Positions 31,581 to 40,571 are shown, numbered from the stretch's first letter. The stretch: DNA of 42,280 nt from Deltaproteobacteria bacterium (GCA_016200645.1 JACQEJ010000131.1:1-42280); one strand, 5' to 3'. The notes: a model not told the origin generated them from the letters alone. Made by a program: numbers and translations.

Positions 31581-31891
31581 CTTTTTATCCTCCTTAAATA
31601 CCTCTCTTTATATCTTTCCCAATTTTCGTTTATATCCTTGTCAGATAATATCAATGCCTCATTTAAATCTGCCTCTCCTAAAAATATCTTCTCTTTACCG
31701 CCATCAGGATGCATCAAATCCTTATGAGCATATCCATGCGCAGTATCATATCTCACAATGGGCGCCTATTTATCTTCTATGAATGTTTCATATTGGACCA
31801 CAAACTTGGTAATCCTGCCCTTTTCAATGATATGCTCGTGACGTTTTCTGTCTTTATCTGTAAGCATAAAGGTATATGTTTTCTTTGGCAT
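31577..31891 (-). pseudogene. DUF7718-like protein interrupted by an in-frame TAG
   Basis: MPKKTYTFMLTDKDRKRHEHIIEKGRITKFVVQYETFIEDK*APIVRYDTAHGYAHKDLMHPDGGKEKIFLGEADLNEALILSDKDINENWERYKERYLRRIKR*; TAG is codon 42 (31766-31768). Confidence 0.65.
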
Positions 31892-32112
31892 GGGTTTTTT
31901 TATTATTCTATAGAGGTAATCTGTTTTCAATATACCATATCAATATATCTCTCGCCAATTGATAATAGGGAAAAATCTTTCAGGGGCAATGAAGACACGT
32001 TCATAAAGGTTTGACGGTGCTGCGCCGCCCCAGATAATTGAGACCATGCGCCGCCGATATTTTGTAACGTGTTCTCATATTTCAATGCGAAGCTGGAGCT
32101 TCTCCGTCAATT

Positions 32113-32141
32113 GCGTTCCCAAGCTGGAGCTTGGGAACGAG
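32113..32141. repeat. Palindromic element GTTCCCAAGCTGGAGCTTGGGAAC
   Basis: Near-perfect dyad in non-coding DNA; a shorter related dyad GAAGCTGGAGCTTC lies just upstream. Confidence 0.75.
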
Positions 32142-32171
32142 AGAAAATATGGGGAATGTCCCCAGCGTCCT

Positions 32172-33845
32172 CTAATAGACCTCGCGCCATCTGGTTATCC
32201 ACATCTTTTTAATAGCGTCGGTATCGCTGGCTGAGTTGGTTTGTCCGCTGAGTGTGACGGTAGCGGTGTTGGTGAGCGTGCCAGTGGGATCGTTAGTCAC
32301 GTTGGCGGTGATGGTGAAGGTTATGCTGCCGCCTATGGGCATGGTGGGAATAGTGAGGCCTGCGCCCTGCATTCCTGCCACAGTAACACTGGCAGGACAG
32401 GTTGCTCCACCGGCAGCGGCGCAGGTTACGCTGCTGACATTGAGATTGGCTACAACAGGGTCTGTGAAGACTGCGTTATTTACTACAGCTCCTGCAGTGA
32501 GGATGACAGTATAAGTTATGGTATCGCCGGGACTGACGAAGGCGCTATTATTGGTTTTGGTAAATAGCAGGACATTAACGCTCGACAAGTCATACACTGC
32601 CGGCATTGCTCCGGCGGCGCCGATGGCCGTTGCTGCGCCGCCGTCAGCGCTTACGGTGTAAAGCCGGGTTTGAGTTGACAGGGATAGAAGTACATTGCCG
32701 CTGTTGTCAAAGGCGATGCCATTTGCCACGTTCGGCAGGCCGGTAACAGCGCCGACGTTTTCAAAGGTGTTGGTTGCAAGATTGATTATCCACAGACGTT
32801 CAGTGGCCGCATTGCCGGCAGTGCCCTCACCCACAAAATATAGGGTGCCGTCTGCATCGAAGGCAATATCCCCGCTGCCTGCTGCAGGCGGAGTGACAGC
32901 AGGCAAAGTCATCGGAATAGCCGTAGTTGCGCCGGTAGTCGTGTTGATTGTATATAGATTATTGACTGCACTCGGCATTCCATACAATACTCCGGTAGTG
33001 GGATGACAGGACATACGTATCATGTCAAGACCCGTAGCAGCGCCGATAGTAACGGGCGCAACAGCCGGGGTGTTCGGGTTGAACTGGTATAGCTGGCCAG
33101 TCTGGTCTATAAAATACAACATGCCATCCGGGCACTGCGCCAGACCCGCAGCTCGATTAGCCAGCGGAAAAGGGGCGCCGCTGTATACGGTTGTGGCAAC
33201 ACTATCGGCAGGGTTAATACGTTGAATAGCAGCGGCATTGTTATTGATGGCGTAAATGGTAGACATGGTAGTAGGCTTCAGCGCAATTGTCAAAAAAGCG
33301 TTGATACTTGATGTGACGGTTGCTGTAGTATTCCCTGTCGCGCCCGCTGTTGCCCAAATGCCGTCCCACACCCCGAAGCCGCCGCCATTGCCTGAAGTTG
33401 TTCCCGCATCGGAGCGCTCGGCTATGCCGGTCAGGTTTGCATTAGTCTCCGCGCTGAACGCTGCGGCTGCCGAGTCGTTGTCACGTGCAACAGCCTGAAC
33501 GATGAGCGTGTCCGGCACTGTGGTCGTGACGCCGGTCACAGTGACGGAAGTGCTGGCAACTGCCTTAACGCCGCCGCCTGTTACGTCCCATGGGTTGCCG
33601 TAAAGGATTACTCCCCGGTAAGTGATGATTTGAGCGTAGACATGATCAAAAAGAAGCGCTATGTCACCTACTTGATGCGCCGGCCATGCCGGACTGACTG
33701 CGCCTGTCCCGCTGAGTGCTGTTCCCGCTGCCTGGAACCATGGCGTTGCCTGCACCAGAGAAGCCGGAACAAGAAGCAGACTCAAAATTAAGAAAGCAAA
33801 TTTTGTTTTGGTTTTCAATTTTTGGGTTTTCATGGTTTTAAACAC
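32172..33845 (-). CDS. Secreted protein with beta-propeller-like repeats and a C-terminal DUF11-type domain
   Basis: 557 aa; signal peptide, then KTNNSAFVSPGDTITYTVILT...FTITANVTNDPTGTLTNTATVTLSG. Confidence 0.75.
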   Translation of the reverse strand: MFKTMKTQKLKTKTKFAFLILSLLLVPASLVQATPWFQAAGTALSGTGAVSPAWPAHQVGDIALLFDHVYAQIITYRGVILYGNPWDVTGGGVKAVASTSVTVTGVTTTVPDTLIVQAVARDNDSAAAAFSAETNANLTGIAERSDAGTTSGNGGGFGVWDGIWATAGATGNTTATVTSSINAFLTIALKPTTMSTIYAINNNAAAIQRINPADSVATTVYSGAPFPLANRAAGLAQCPDGMLYFIDQTGQLYQFNPNTPAVAPVTIGAATGLDMIRMSCHPTTGVLYGMPSAVNNLYTINTTTGATTAIPMTLPAVTPPAAGSGDIAFDADGTLYFVGEGTAGNAATERLWIINLATNTFENVGAVTGLPNVANGIAFDNSGNVLLSLSTQTRLYTVSADGGAATAIGAAGAMPAVYDLSSVNVLLFTKTNNSAFVSPGDTITYTVILTAGAVVNNAVFTDPVVANLNVSSVTCAAAGGATCPASVTVAGMQGAGLTIPTMPIGGSITFTITANVTNDPTGTLTNTATVTLSGQTNSASDTDAIKKMWITRWREVY

Positions 33846-33846
33846 C

Positions 33847-34773
33847 TCAATATAATGGTTTGACTGTGTCCTGCACCACCCTTTGAGCGCCTGAAATCAC
33901 ACCCGTGGATTCAGGAATCACGGTGATTTCAGACTGCCAGATGGTAGTGCCAGCCAAATGTTTGATAGTTCCCTTTTTATCTCCATCGTATGCCCTTCTT
34001 GTGCATCCGTTGGTCCCCAGACACGCCGTGCATGTTCCTCCGCAAGCACCTGTGCTGCTGCCGATGCCTGAATAAAAAACATCCTCGATATTGTCTTCAG
34101 TGCCATCATTTATTCTGATAAAGCCGGCGTCCGCAAAATTTGCGGTTGATGCCACGCATATTGTTGTGGCAGCCGTAGTGCACTTATCAGCTCTGGCGAG
34201 ATCACGGGTTGCTATGGTTGTTGTCTTTGTTGTATCCCATGAATACATCAGTACAACCGATGTTGCGGGATGAGCAGCAGCAACAGTGCTGTCCCTTCCC
34301 CTTGTGCCTGTTGTGAATGTTGTTGCTGTCTTGCTTGTGAAACTTATCTTTTCACAGGTGTTAGATGATGTTAAGTCCGGCGTTGGATTGCCTGTAACAC
34401 CGCACAGCATTATCCAGTAATTGGGTGAGTCTCCGGGGTTAGGGATAAACCAGTCTGTTGAAGACACATTAAGGGTTGGCAAAGGGCTTGTAACACCCGG
34501 GTCGGTAGTGACTGTAGGCACTGTTGTGGTGAATGAACCGCCTCCGAGAGGCTTGGAAGCAACAGCATAATTTGGGAAGTTATTTGTCTTTACTGCGTAC
34601 TGGAGCCCCCCCTCTGCAATATATAACGCCTGCTCGGACTGAAGCTGATTCACCGACACATCGCTGCCTGTTGTAACCAGCGACACCAGCGCCGCGCCCA
34701 TGACCGCAAGAATCAGCATGATAGCAATGACTGCTATTATGGATGCGCCTTTTTGATTTGAGATAATATTCAT
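33847..34773 (-). CDS. PilX-like type IV pilus assembly protein
   Basis: MNIISNQKGASIIAVIAIMLILAVMGAALVSLVTTGSDVSVNQLQSEQALYIAEGGLQYA. The ORF extends upstream to 34830 through a HEPN-like fragment. Confidence 0.75.
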   Translation of the reverse strand: MNIISNQKGASIIAVIAIMLILAVMGAALVSLVTTGSDVSVNQLQSEQALYIAEGGLQYAVKTNNFPNYAVASKPLGGGSFTTTVPTVTTDPGVTSPLPTLNVSSTDWFIPNPGDSPNYWIMLCGVTGNPTPDLTSSNTCEKISFTSKTATTFTTGTRGRDSTVAAAHPATSVVLMYSWDTTKTTTIATRDLARADKCTTAATTICVASTANFADAGFIRINDGTEDNIEDVFYSGIGSSTGACGGTCTACLGTNGCTRRAYDGDKKGTIKHLAGTTIWQSEITVIPESTGVISGAQRVVQDTVKPLY

Positions 34774-34830
34774 AGAGTATAAATCCTTATCGGCTTTCAA
34801 CAGCCACTCTTCCACACCTTTCTTAACCAT
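34774..34830 (-). pseudogene. 5' remnant of a HEPN-domain gene, in frame with the PilX-like gene
   Basis: MVKKGVEEWLLKADKDLYS resembles HEPN N-termini and overlaps the 3' end of the MNT gene, as in MNT-HEPN pairs. Confidence 0.55.
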
Positions 34831-35140
34831 ATACTACCCTTCCCTTTTTCACTATCTGAGAAATAAAACTATCACCAATCTCTAATCGTTCCTTAATTTC
34901 CTCAGGGGTATAAACAAGAATGTCTATTCCCACCAAACCATTCTCTTCCCTCACAATCCTTCTCACGGTCAATAGCCTTTCTCTACGCCTTTGATGTGTT
35001 TCTTTAATGATAAATAAATCCACATCGCCGGCTTTTTCAGATTCTCCCCATGCAGAGGAACCAAAAAGAATTATTTTGTTTGGTTGATAAAGGTTTTTTA
35101 TCTTTCCGACAATGCTTTTAACTATTTCTTCTCGCTTCAT
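34823..35140 (-). CDS. MNT-type minimal nucleotidyltransferase
   Basis: IILFGSSAWGESEKAGDVDLFII fits GSX10DXD. Confidence 0.88.
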   Translation of the reverse strand: MKREEIVKSIVGKIKNLYQPNKIILFGSSAWGESEKAGDVDLFIIKETHQRRRERLLTVRRIVREENGLVGIDILVYTPEEIKERLEIGDSFISQIVKKGRVVYG

Positions 35141-35182
35141 CTCTTTCCTCCTTTTTGCCTCTAATCCATCATCCGGTATAGT

Positions 35183-35302
35183 TCAATACCCCTTCATATT
35201 TGACAGATAAACCTCAAGGATTACACCCATGACAGCAAGAATCAGCATGATGGCAATGACTGCTATTATGGATGCGCCTTTTTGGTTGAAAATAATGGTC
35301 AT
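35183..35302 (-). pseudogene. Truncated PilX-like prepilin copy
   Basis: MTIIFNQKGASIIAVIAIMLILAVMGVILEVYLSNMKGY*; 5' end nearly identical to the PilX-like gene at 34697-34773. Confidence 0.7.
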
Positions 35303-35319
35303 ATTTTTTGCATGATTTC

Positions 35320-35688
35320 TTATGAGCGCACAATCATACTTATTTGTTTTGCGCTTTCAGGATTCATGAGCAGCAATATCCTGAAAATATTCAAATGCCG
35401 GTTCATATCGGATTCGCTTATTCCATTATTTCTGGAGAGCGACAGATATTCTTCAGCCGCCAGATCGCGCCACCGGAGAAGTTCCTTTCTGAACCCCCTG
35501 CGGGGATTTGACTGAATCGTAAGGTCTGTTAGATAAAGTATCCTTTCGTAACAGAGTGTTACGCCCTTTTTATCAAGAGGAGAGAACAACCTCTTTGCCC
35601 TGTTCATCTCGTTTGCAATCATAAGGATCTGCTGAACGGGTGAAAATGACGACCACCGCTCCACGGTGAGTGTTGCATGCTGTGCCAT
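35320..35688 (-). CDS. Hypothetical protein (FlaF/pilus-accessory-like size, function unknown)
   Basis: 122 aa ORF with plausible composition, 3 bp from the DUF5674-like gene and on the same strand. Confidence 0.55.
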   Translation of the reverse strand: MAQHATLTVERWSSFSPVQQILMIANEMNRAKRLFSPLDKKGVTLCYERILYLTDLTIQSNPRRGFRKELLRWRDLAAEEYLSLSRNNGISESDMNRHLNIFRILLLMNPESAKQISMIVRS

Positions 35689-35691
35689 ATA

Positions 35692-36069
35692 TCAATCCTC
35701 TCCTCTCCCTATCAATGCAAAGGCTATCTCTTTAATCTTTTCCTTCAAATCTTCGCTTACAATTTCCATGCTGCTATTTCCCTGAGACGGCCGAATATTT
35801 ATCAGGCTCGTATATTCAAGACAGCCTGACTCTCCTTTGCCCGGATAATAATTGGCGCCCCAGATATCTTTTTGTTCGCTTCCATTTTCAAGCAACAACT
35901 GTTCTCCATCCGCATGGAGCTCGCCGCCTATGGCAATCCGTCTCTGCTTCACATCAACGGTGAACTTCACCATATCCTTGAAGCCTTCGAGAGCAAGCCT
36001 TTTTAATTCGTTCTTATCTATTTTTGCAGTGAGCAGTTTTATATCGGACATAAAACTTTCCGTGTTCAT
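35692..36069 (-). CDS. DUF5674-like protein
   Basis: VDVKQRRIAIGGELHADGEQLLLENGSEQKDIWGANYYPGK...YTSLINIRPSQGNSSMEI. Confidence 0.7.
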   Translation of the reverse strand: MNTESFMSDIKLLTAKIDKNELKRLALEGFKDMVKFTVDVKQRRIAIGGELHADGEQLLLENGSEQKDIWGANYYPGKGESGCLEYTSLINIRPSQGNSSMEIVSEDLKEKIKEIAFALIGRGED

Positions 36070-36075
36070 ATTTTC

Positions 36076-36651
36076 TTACGGTATGCACCCTCCGGTTATC
36101 CTCATATTTGGCAGATAGACCTCCTCATACTTCCGCAAAATCTCCCCGCCCTGCGTGCTGGTGATTTCAATGGAGAGACGGCAGATACTGCTGATCGTGA
36201 GCCCTATGGGAGCCGGACAGTTGGCTGCTGCCAACATACATTGGTTACTCTTGTTATAATACTGAATGCTCAGGGAGTTGACATTGTCCGCCAAAGTGTA
36301 TTTGGTTGCGCAAGCCGAGTCAGGACACCGATACAAATTTGTGCCGGAAAGAGAGAAGGTAATGGAATTGCAATTCGTAAGGTCTCCGCTTATGTCGCTG
36401 AAGGTAAAGGATGTTGCCGAGGCCGCTGAAATACATGGGGCATTGGCTGCGGTTCTTGCCGTATTCCGTATCTCCCGCGCCATGCGCTCGATGCCGATCC
36501 TTCCGCTCTGGGATATGCCTTCGCGGGATGTCGCCTGGAACCATCCCTTTACCCCTTGAGACAGGGGAACGGCGATTACTGCGGCGACGATGCCGATGAG
36601 GATGATGACCATAATCATTTCTATGAGGGTGAAGCCTTTGTGGTTATTCAT
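36076..36651 (-). CDS. PilW-like minor prepilin
   Basis: MNNHKGFTLIEMIMVIILIGIVAAVIAVPLSQGVKGWFQATSREGISQSGRIGIERMAREIRN; start set at the internal ATG. Confidence 0.85.
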   Translation of the reverse strand: MNNHKGFTLIEMIMVIILIGIVAAVIAVPLSQGVKGWFQATSREGISQSGRIGIERMAREIRNTARTAANAPCISAASATSFTFSDISGDLTNCNSITFSLSGTNLYRCPDSACATKYTLADNVNSLSIQYYNKSNQCMLAAANCPAPIGLTISSICRLSIEITSTQGGEILRKYEEVYLPNMRITGGCIP

Positions 36652-36674
36652 TTGGAAATACCTTTTGTTATTCC

Positions 36675-36769
36675 GTAGGGGCAGACCTGTGCGTCTGCCC
36701 ACAGGTATTTTTATTGTAGGGGCGATTCTTGTAATCGCCCTTTGAGGCGAACACAAGGTTCGCCCCTAC
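36675..36769. repeat. Compound GTAGGGGC...GCCCCTAC palindromic elements
   Basis: 36716-36769 is a 54-bp unit with terminal inverted repeats GTAGGGGCG/CGCCCCTAC and two inner dyads; an additional GGGCAGACCTGTGCGTCTGCCC lies to its left. Confidence 0.85.
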
Positions 36770-36782
36770 AAAAAATGCAATT

Positions 36783-37298
36783 TCAGTAATATGTCATCAA
36801 ACTTACAAGTGTGGTTTTCTCATTGCTGGTAGTATCCGTTATATCCACCCGAATCCGCTTGTAGCATTTAGGTCCGGCAACACGGGTATTCAAGTCAGTT
36901 GCGTCAACATAACCTACCAAAACCTTCTGGCTATAACCCGGATACTTGCCGCTTATATCGTTACCTTGTGAATCTATGATTTTGGAATTATTCAAATTGT
37001 TGAAATCGTCTATATCATTGAAGGTTTGCCTTGTCTGACCATCAGTGCAATCAGAAGTATCAGATGAACAACTTGATGCATTACTGCAGGTTGAGTTAAT
37101 AGTCGTGTTCTCATCCCACCTCTTTGACTTTATCTCCTCCATCAGCGCCTCTGCCAAAAATATGGCCGTCGTCCTCCTCTGAGGGATTGCGCTCTCTTTC
37201 ACCCCTTGCATAAAGTATAACATGATTCCCGGCATGATGATGCCGAATATCACAATGACCATGATGATTTCTATGAGGGTGAAGCCTCTTTTATTCAT
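36783..37298 (-). CDS. PilV-like minor prepilin
   Basis: MNKRGFTLIEIIMVIVIFGIIMPGIMLYFMQGVKESAIPQRRTTAIFLAEALMEEIKSKRWDE; start set at the internal ATG. Confidence 0.85.
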   Translation of the reverse strand: MNKRGFTLIEIIMVIVIFGIIMPGIMLYFMQGVKESAIPQRRTTAIFLAEALMEEIKSKRWDENTTINSTCSNASSCSSDTSDCTDGQTRQTFNDIDDFNNLNNSKIIDSQGNDISGKYPGYSQKVLVGYVDATDLNTRVAGPKCYKRIRVDITDTTSNEKTTLVSLMTYY

Positions 37299-37299
37299 G

Positions 37300-37794
37300 T
37301 CAATTAACCTGAACCATCCCTGTCTGTGTGGTAACCATGATTGTTTTTGTGCTGTCGCTGTAGCTGGCCGTAATGGTTGCGCCTGCGGAAGCGGCAGGAT
37401 AGCACACGCCTGTGCTATATGGCCTGCCCAGAGAATCAAACTCAAGCGGGTTTACCGTGCTTGAAACGGTAACATATAAAAATTCGCCGCTTGTAAAACT
37501 GATGGTCTTAACAGGAGTCCACCCGCTTGTGCAGGCACAGGCGCTTGTGTAAGTAGCACAGGAATTAATTGTATAGCTTTTGCCGTCTCCCGCAAAATTC
37601 ACCTGGCTCCTCTGCTGTGTCGTTGTTGCCCTGTTCTGCGCATATCGTATGTCGGATGCAATCTTCATAGCGGCGTTGCTTGCCTTTATGCCTGCCCAAT
37701 ACCGCGCAAACTGCGGCACTGCTACAGCCGCTATGACAGCAGCCACAATTATGACCAGCACAAGCTCAATGATTGTAAAACCCCTGTCATCCAT
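37300..37794 (-). CDS. GspH/FimT-like prepilin
   Basis: MDDRGFTIIELVLVIIVAAVIAAVAVPQFARYW...DIRYAQNRATTTQQRSQVNF. Confidence 0.88.
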   Translation of the reverse strand: MDDRGFTIIELVLVIIVAAVIAAVAVPQFARYWAGIKASNAAMKIASDIRYAQNRATTTQQRSQVNFAGDGKSYTINSCATYTSACACTSGWTPVKTISFTSGEFLYVTVSSTVNPLEFDSLGRPYSTGVCYPAASAGATITASYSDSTKTIMVTTQTGMVQVN

Positions 37795-37803
37795 AATGCA
37801 ATT

Positions 37804-40020
37804 CTAATCCCTTTTTTCCTTTTGGTCAAGCGAGCGGTAGTCAACTGCCTTCCTAAACGCCGCCTCCGCCTCTTGCGGCTTGTTCTGCTTGAGAGAGAGA
37901 AGACCTATGGCATACCAGACATCTCCCTCCTTGCCCTTTTCCCTCAGGGCAAGCCGGTATTCCTTATGGGCGTCGTCATATTGTCCTATATCCTGAAGTA
38001 TATTTGCCTTGAGGAAATGGGCGTAATTATTATTGCCATTTTTGTTGAGCAGCCAATCTATCTCCTTCAGAGCGCTGTCATATTCTTTATTCATCCTGTA
38101 TGCTTCGCTGATTTCTATATGAGCCTCTCCATCATCCGGTTTTTCTTTAAGATATTTCTTGAATTCATCTATTGCGTTTTTGTATCGCTTCATTTCCAGA
38201 TACAACACGCCAAGATTGTAGGTTATGCTCATATCAACCGGATCAAGCTCCCGCGCCTTTTTAAGCATCTCTACGGCAGCATCGCCTTTTTCTTTTAAAT
38301 AAAATGTCCGGTAAAAAACCGCCATATTAAAATAGAGGTCGCTCCGGTATGGGCTTAAGGACTGCGCCTTTGTCATCTCCTCTTCCGCCTTTTTCAATAT
38401 CAGCGGATCGGAAGAATATTTTGCCAGCGCTATGCCGAGGTTAAAGTGATAGCTGTCATCAATGGGATCCAGCTCAACCGCCTTGCTGAAAAATTTAACA
38501 GCCTTTTCATATTCGCCTTTTCCAAGAGATACCCTTCCCCGCGCATTATAAAGCCCTGCAAGATATGGGTCGGATACCCAAAAACATAAAAAAGCGAATA
38601 TGCCTGCTGTAATGATATACAGCTTTTTCTTCCCCAGCAGGGTGAATATGCGGAAGGAGTTGAAATCTATCACCTTTGTTTTACCCCCACACCAAAAGTT
38701 TTGGTGTGGGGGGTTGCATAAGCCCAATACCCTTGCTGTGCTGGAGGTATAGGCAATATAACCCCAGAAGATAAAAAGGACGGCAGGGATGTATAAGTCA
38801 AAATCGCTGATAGTGTGGATGAGCATTAGAAATGCGCCAATCATGGTGGAAAGGAGCATGATGCGGTCTGTAGGGGCAGGTTTCAAACCTGCCCCTACTT
38901 TCAGACAGCGAAACCCTTCTCTGAAATAAAGATATATCAATATCAAAAATACTCCAACCCCGATAAGCCCCAGTTCTGCCCACAATTGAAGGTAGTCGTT
39001 GTGGCTGAAGTAGTGTTCCACATTTTGGTAAATCTGATTTTTATACTTTGAATAGATGGTATGAAAACTCCAGAAGCCGACGCCTCGTATGGGATGCCCT
39101 TGTATAACCTCCCATGTGCTTCTCCAGATATTCAGCCGGTCCTGTGTTGAGCCTGACAGCTCGGCCGGTTTGGGAGATAGAGACACCTTGCCGTTTCCGA
39201 TAGGGGCGAAGAATATTAAAAGCACCGCCAAAAAACCTATGGCTAACAATACAAGTCTTTTTCTGGCAGGTGAAGCAAAGAGCCAGAAAAGCAGCAAGGC
39301 CGTTCCCACTGCCGCAGCAAGAAGTATCCACCTGCCGCCGGTGCCTGTGGCAAGGAGGGCTGCGAAGGCAAGCATATTTAAGAGAAAAAAGATAATCGCA
39401 TTGCGTTTTGCCGCAAGATACAGCCACATCAAAACCGGCATGGTCAAGAGGAGATAGCCTGCAAAGGAATTTGGGGTAACAAACGCCGCCTGCGCCCTTC
39501 CTTCAAAATCGCTGCGGCCTGTAATGTATTGGTAGAGAGCAAACAGAGAAAACGCGGATACCGCGATTCCAAGAACAGCACACAACCCTTGCCATAACCT
39601 TTGTTCTGATATCAGAGGTCTTCCCTCAAGGCTAAAGCCTTGAGTTACACCTTTGTAACTCAAACCTTCAGGTTTGAGAAGACGATTACAAGAAACAAAC
39701 GAAAGAAATGCCCCGTTTATTATCACGCTCGCCATTGTAAAAAAGCCGTATCTTGTGGACGGCGGATTTATGGTGAAGAGGTATGAAAGGGCGATAACAG
39801 CCAGAAAGAGAAATGAGACAATTGATAATGGCGATGCAGATATTTTTAAAACGCCTTGTTCAATAACCTGCCACAGAAATGAGAGGATGAGAATGTTTGT
39901 GCCGAGGAATATGAGGGTGAATGCCAGATAATTGCCGGGGCCTCTGATGAATGGGGTAAGGATAATTAAGGAAGCGTTAAAGATAAAAAGCCAGATTGTG
40001 TGAAATGATTTTTGCGTCAT
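37804..40020 (-). CDS. O-antigen ligase/polymerase (Wzy/WaaL-like) with C-terminal TPRs and in-frame repeat peptides
   Basis: 738 aa; many TMs, HPIRGVGFWSFHTIYSKY...VEHYFSHNDYLQLWAELGLIGVGVFL Wzy_C motif, then multiple TPR units. Confidence 0.9.
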   Translation of the reverse strand: MTQKSFHTIWLFIFNASLIILTPFIRGPGNYLAFTLIFLGTNILILSFLWQVIEQGVLKISASPLSIVSFLFLAVIALSYLFTINPPSTRYGFFTMASVIINGAFLSFVSCNRLLKPEGLSYKGVTQGFSLEGRPLISEQRLWQGLCAVLGIAVSAFSLFALYQYITGRSDFEGRAQAAFVTPNSFAGYLLLTMPVLMWLYLAAKRNAIIFFLLNMLAFAALLATGTGGRWILLAAAVGTALLLFWLFASPARKRLVLLAIGFLAVLLIFFAPIGNGKVSLSPKPAELSGSTQDRLNIWRSTWEVIQGHPIRGVGFWSFHTIYSKYKNQIYQNVEHYFSHNDYLQLWAELGLIGVGVFLILIYLYFREGFRCLKVGAGLKPAPTDRIMLLSTMIGAFLMLIHTISDFDLYIPAVLFIFWGYIAYTSSTARVLGLCNPPHQNFWCGGKTKVIDFNSFRIFTLLGKKKLYIITAGIFAFLCFWVSDPYLAGLYNARGRVSLGKGEYEKAVKFFSKAVELDPIDDSYHFNLGIALAKYSSDPLILKKAEEEMTKAQSLSPYRSDLYFNMAVFYRTFYLKEKGDAAVEMLKKARELDPVDMSITYNLGVLYLEMKRYKNAIDEFKKYLKEKPDDGEAHIEISEAYRMNKEYDSALKEIDWLLNKNGNNNYAHFLKANILQDIGQYDDAHKEYRLALREKGKEGDVWYAIGLLSLKQNKPQEAEAAFRKAVDYRSLDQKEKRD
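38684..38712. repeat. Perfect palindrome inside the O-antigen ligase gene
   Basis: cccccacaccaaaa-g-ttttggtgtggggg, 14-bp perfect arms; encodes NPPHQNFWCGGK. Confidence 0.9.
38870..38898. repeat. GTAGGGGCAGGTTTCAAACCTGCCCCTAC palindrome inside the O-antigen ligase gene
   Basis: Perfect dyad; encodes VGAGLKPAPT. Confidence 0.92.
39625..39678. repeat. Twin-hairpin element, copy 2, in frame in the O-antigen ligase gene
   Basis: ctcaaggctaaagccttgagttacacctttgtaactcaaaccttcaggtttgag (54 bp = 18 codons). Confidence 0.92.
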
Positions 40021-40095
40021 AAATAAAAAGGGCAGGCGGTTAACCTGCCCTTCGGCATTTCAGATAACAATGAGCAAGATTATCAGAGAATAGTC

Positions 40096-40528
40096 TTAAT
40101 TATTTTGTCTTTGGGTTGTTACACCTGATGCGCTGCTATATCCCCAGCTGCTATACCTTGCAGTTGAACTTTTCCATCTGTACATTATACAAGTTGGATT
40201 GCTGGTAGAATCAACATTCCATTGCCCTTGTTGCAAGTTGGTGTAGGCGGTGCAAGTTGGACTAACTGGAGATAGAGAATACAGCCCGCTTACCACATTG
40301 TTGCCCAAAGGATTGGCTGGATAAGGGTAGACGCTATTGTAGGTGCCATTAACCGCCTGACTTGCCAAAAGCGTACTAATGCCGCTTTGTATGCCCCCTA
40401 TTCCTCCATCCGCTGCCGCTTGATCTGCATTGCTTCCCAGATCAAAAAACCTCGGTAGCCGCAAGGATTCCCAGCAGCAATATGACCATAACCAGTTCAA
40501 TCAGCGTAAAACCCTTTTGATTTTTCAT
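40096..40528 (-). pseudogene. Type IV prepilin split by a frameshift
   Basis: 40442-40528 encodes MKNQKGFTLIELVMVILLLGILAATEVF*; the +1 frame continues PRFFDLGSNADQAAADGGIGG...TTQRQNN* to 40096. Confidence 0.8.
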
Positions 40529-40571
40529 TTGTTTTTCCTCCTTTTTGTTTTAATTTGCTATTCCTTGATTT

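Noticed and set aside
32236-32567. + strand ORFs opposite the DUF11-type protein
   Set aside because: Antisense to a gene with signal peptide and domain evidence; composition reflects the complementary strand.
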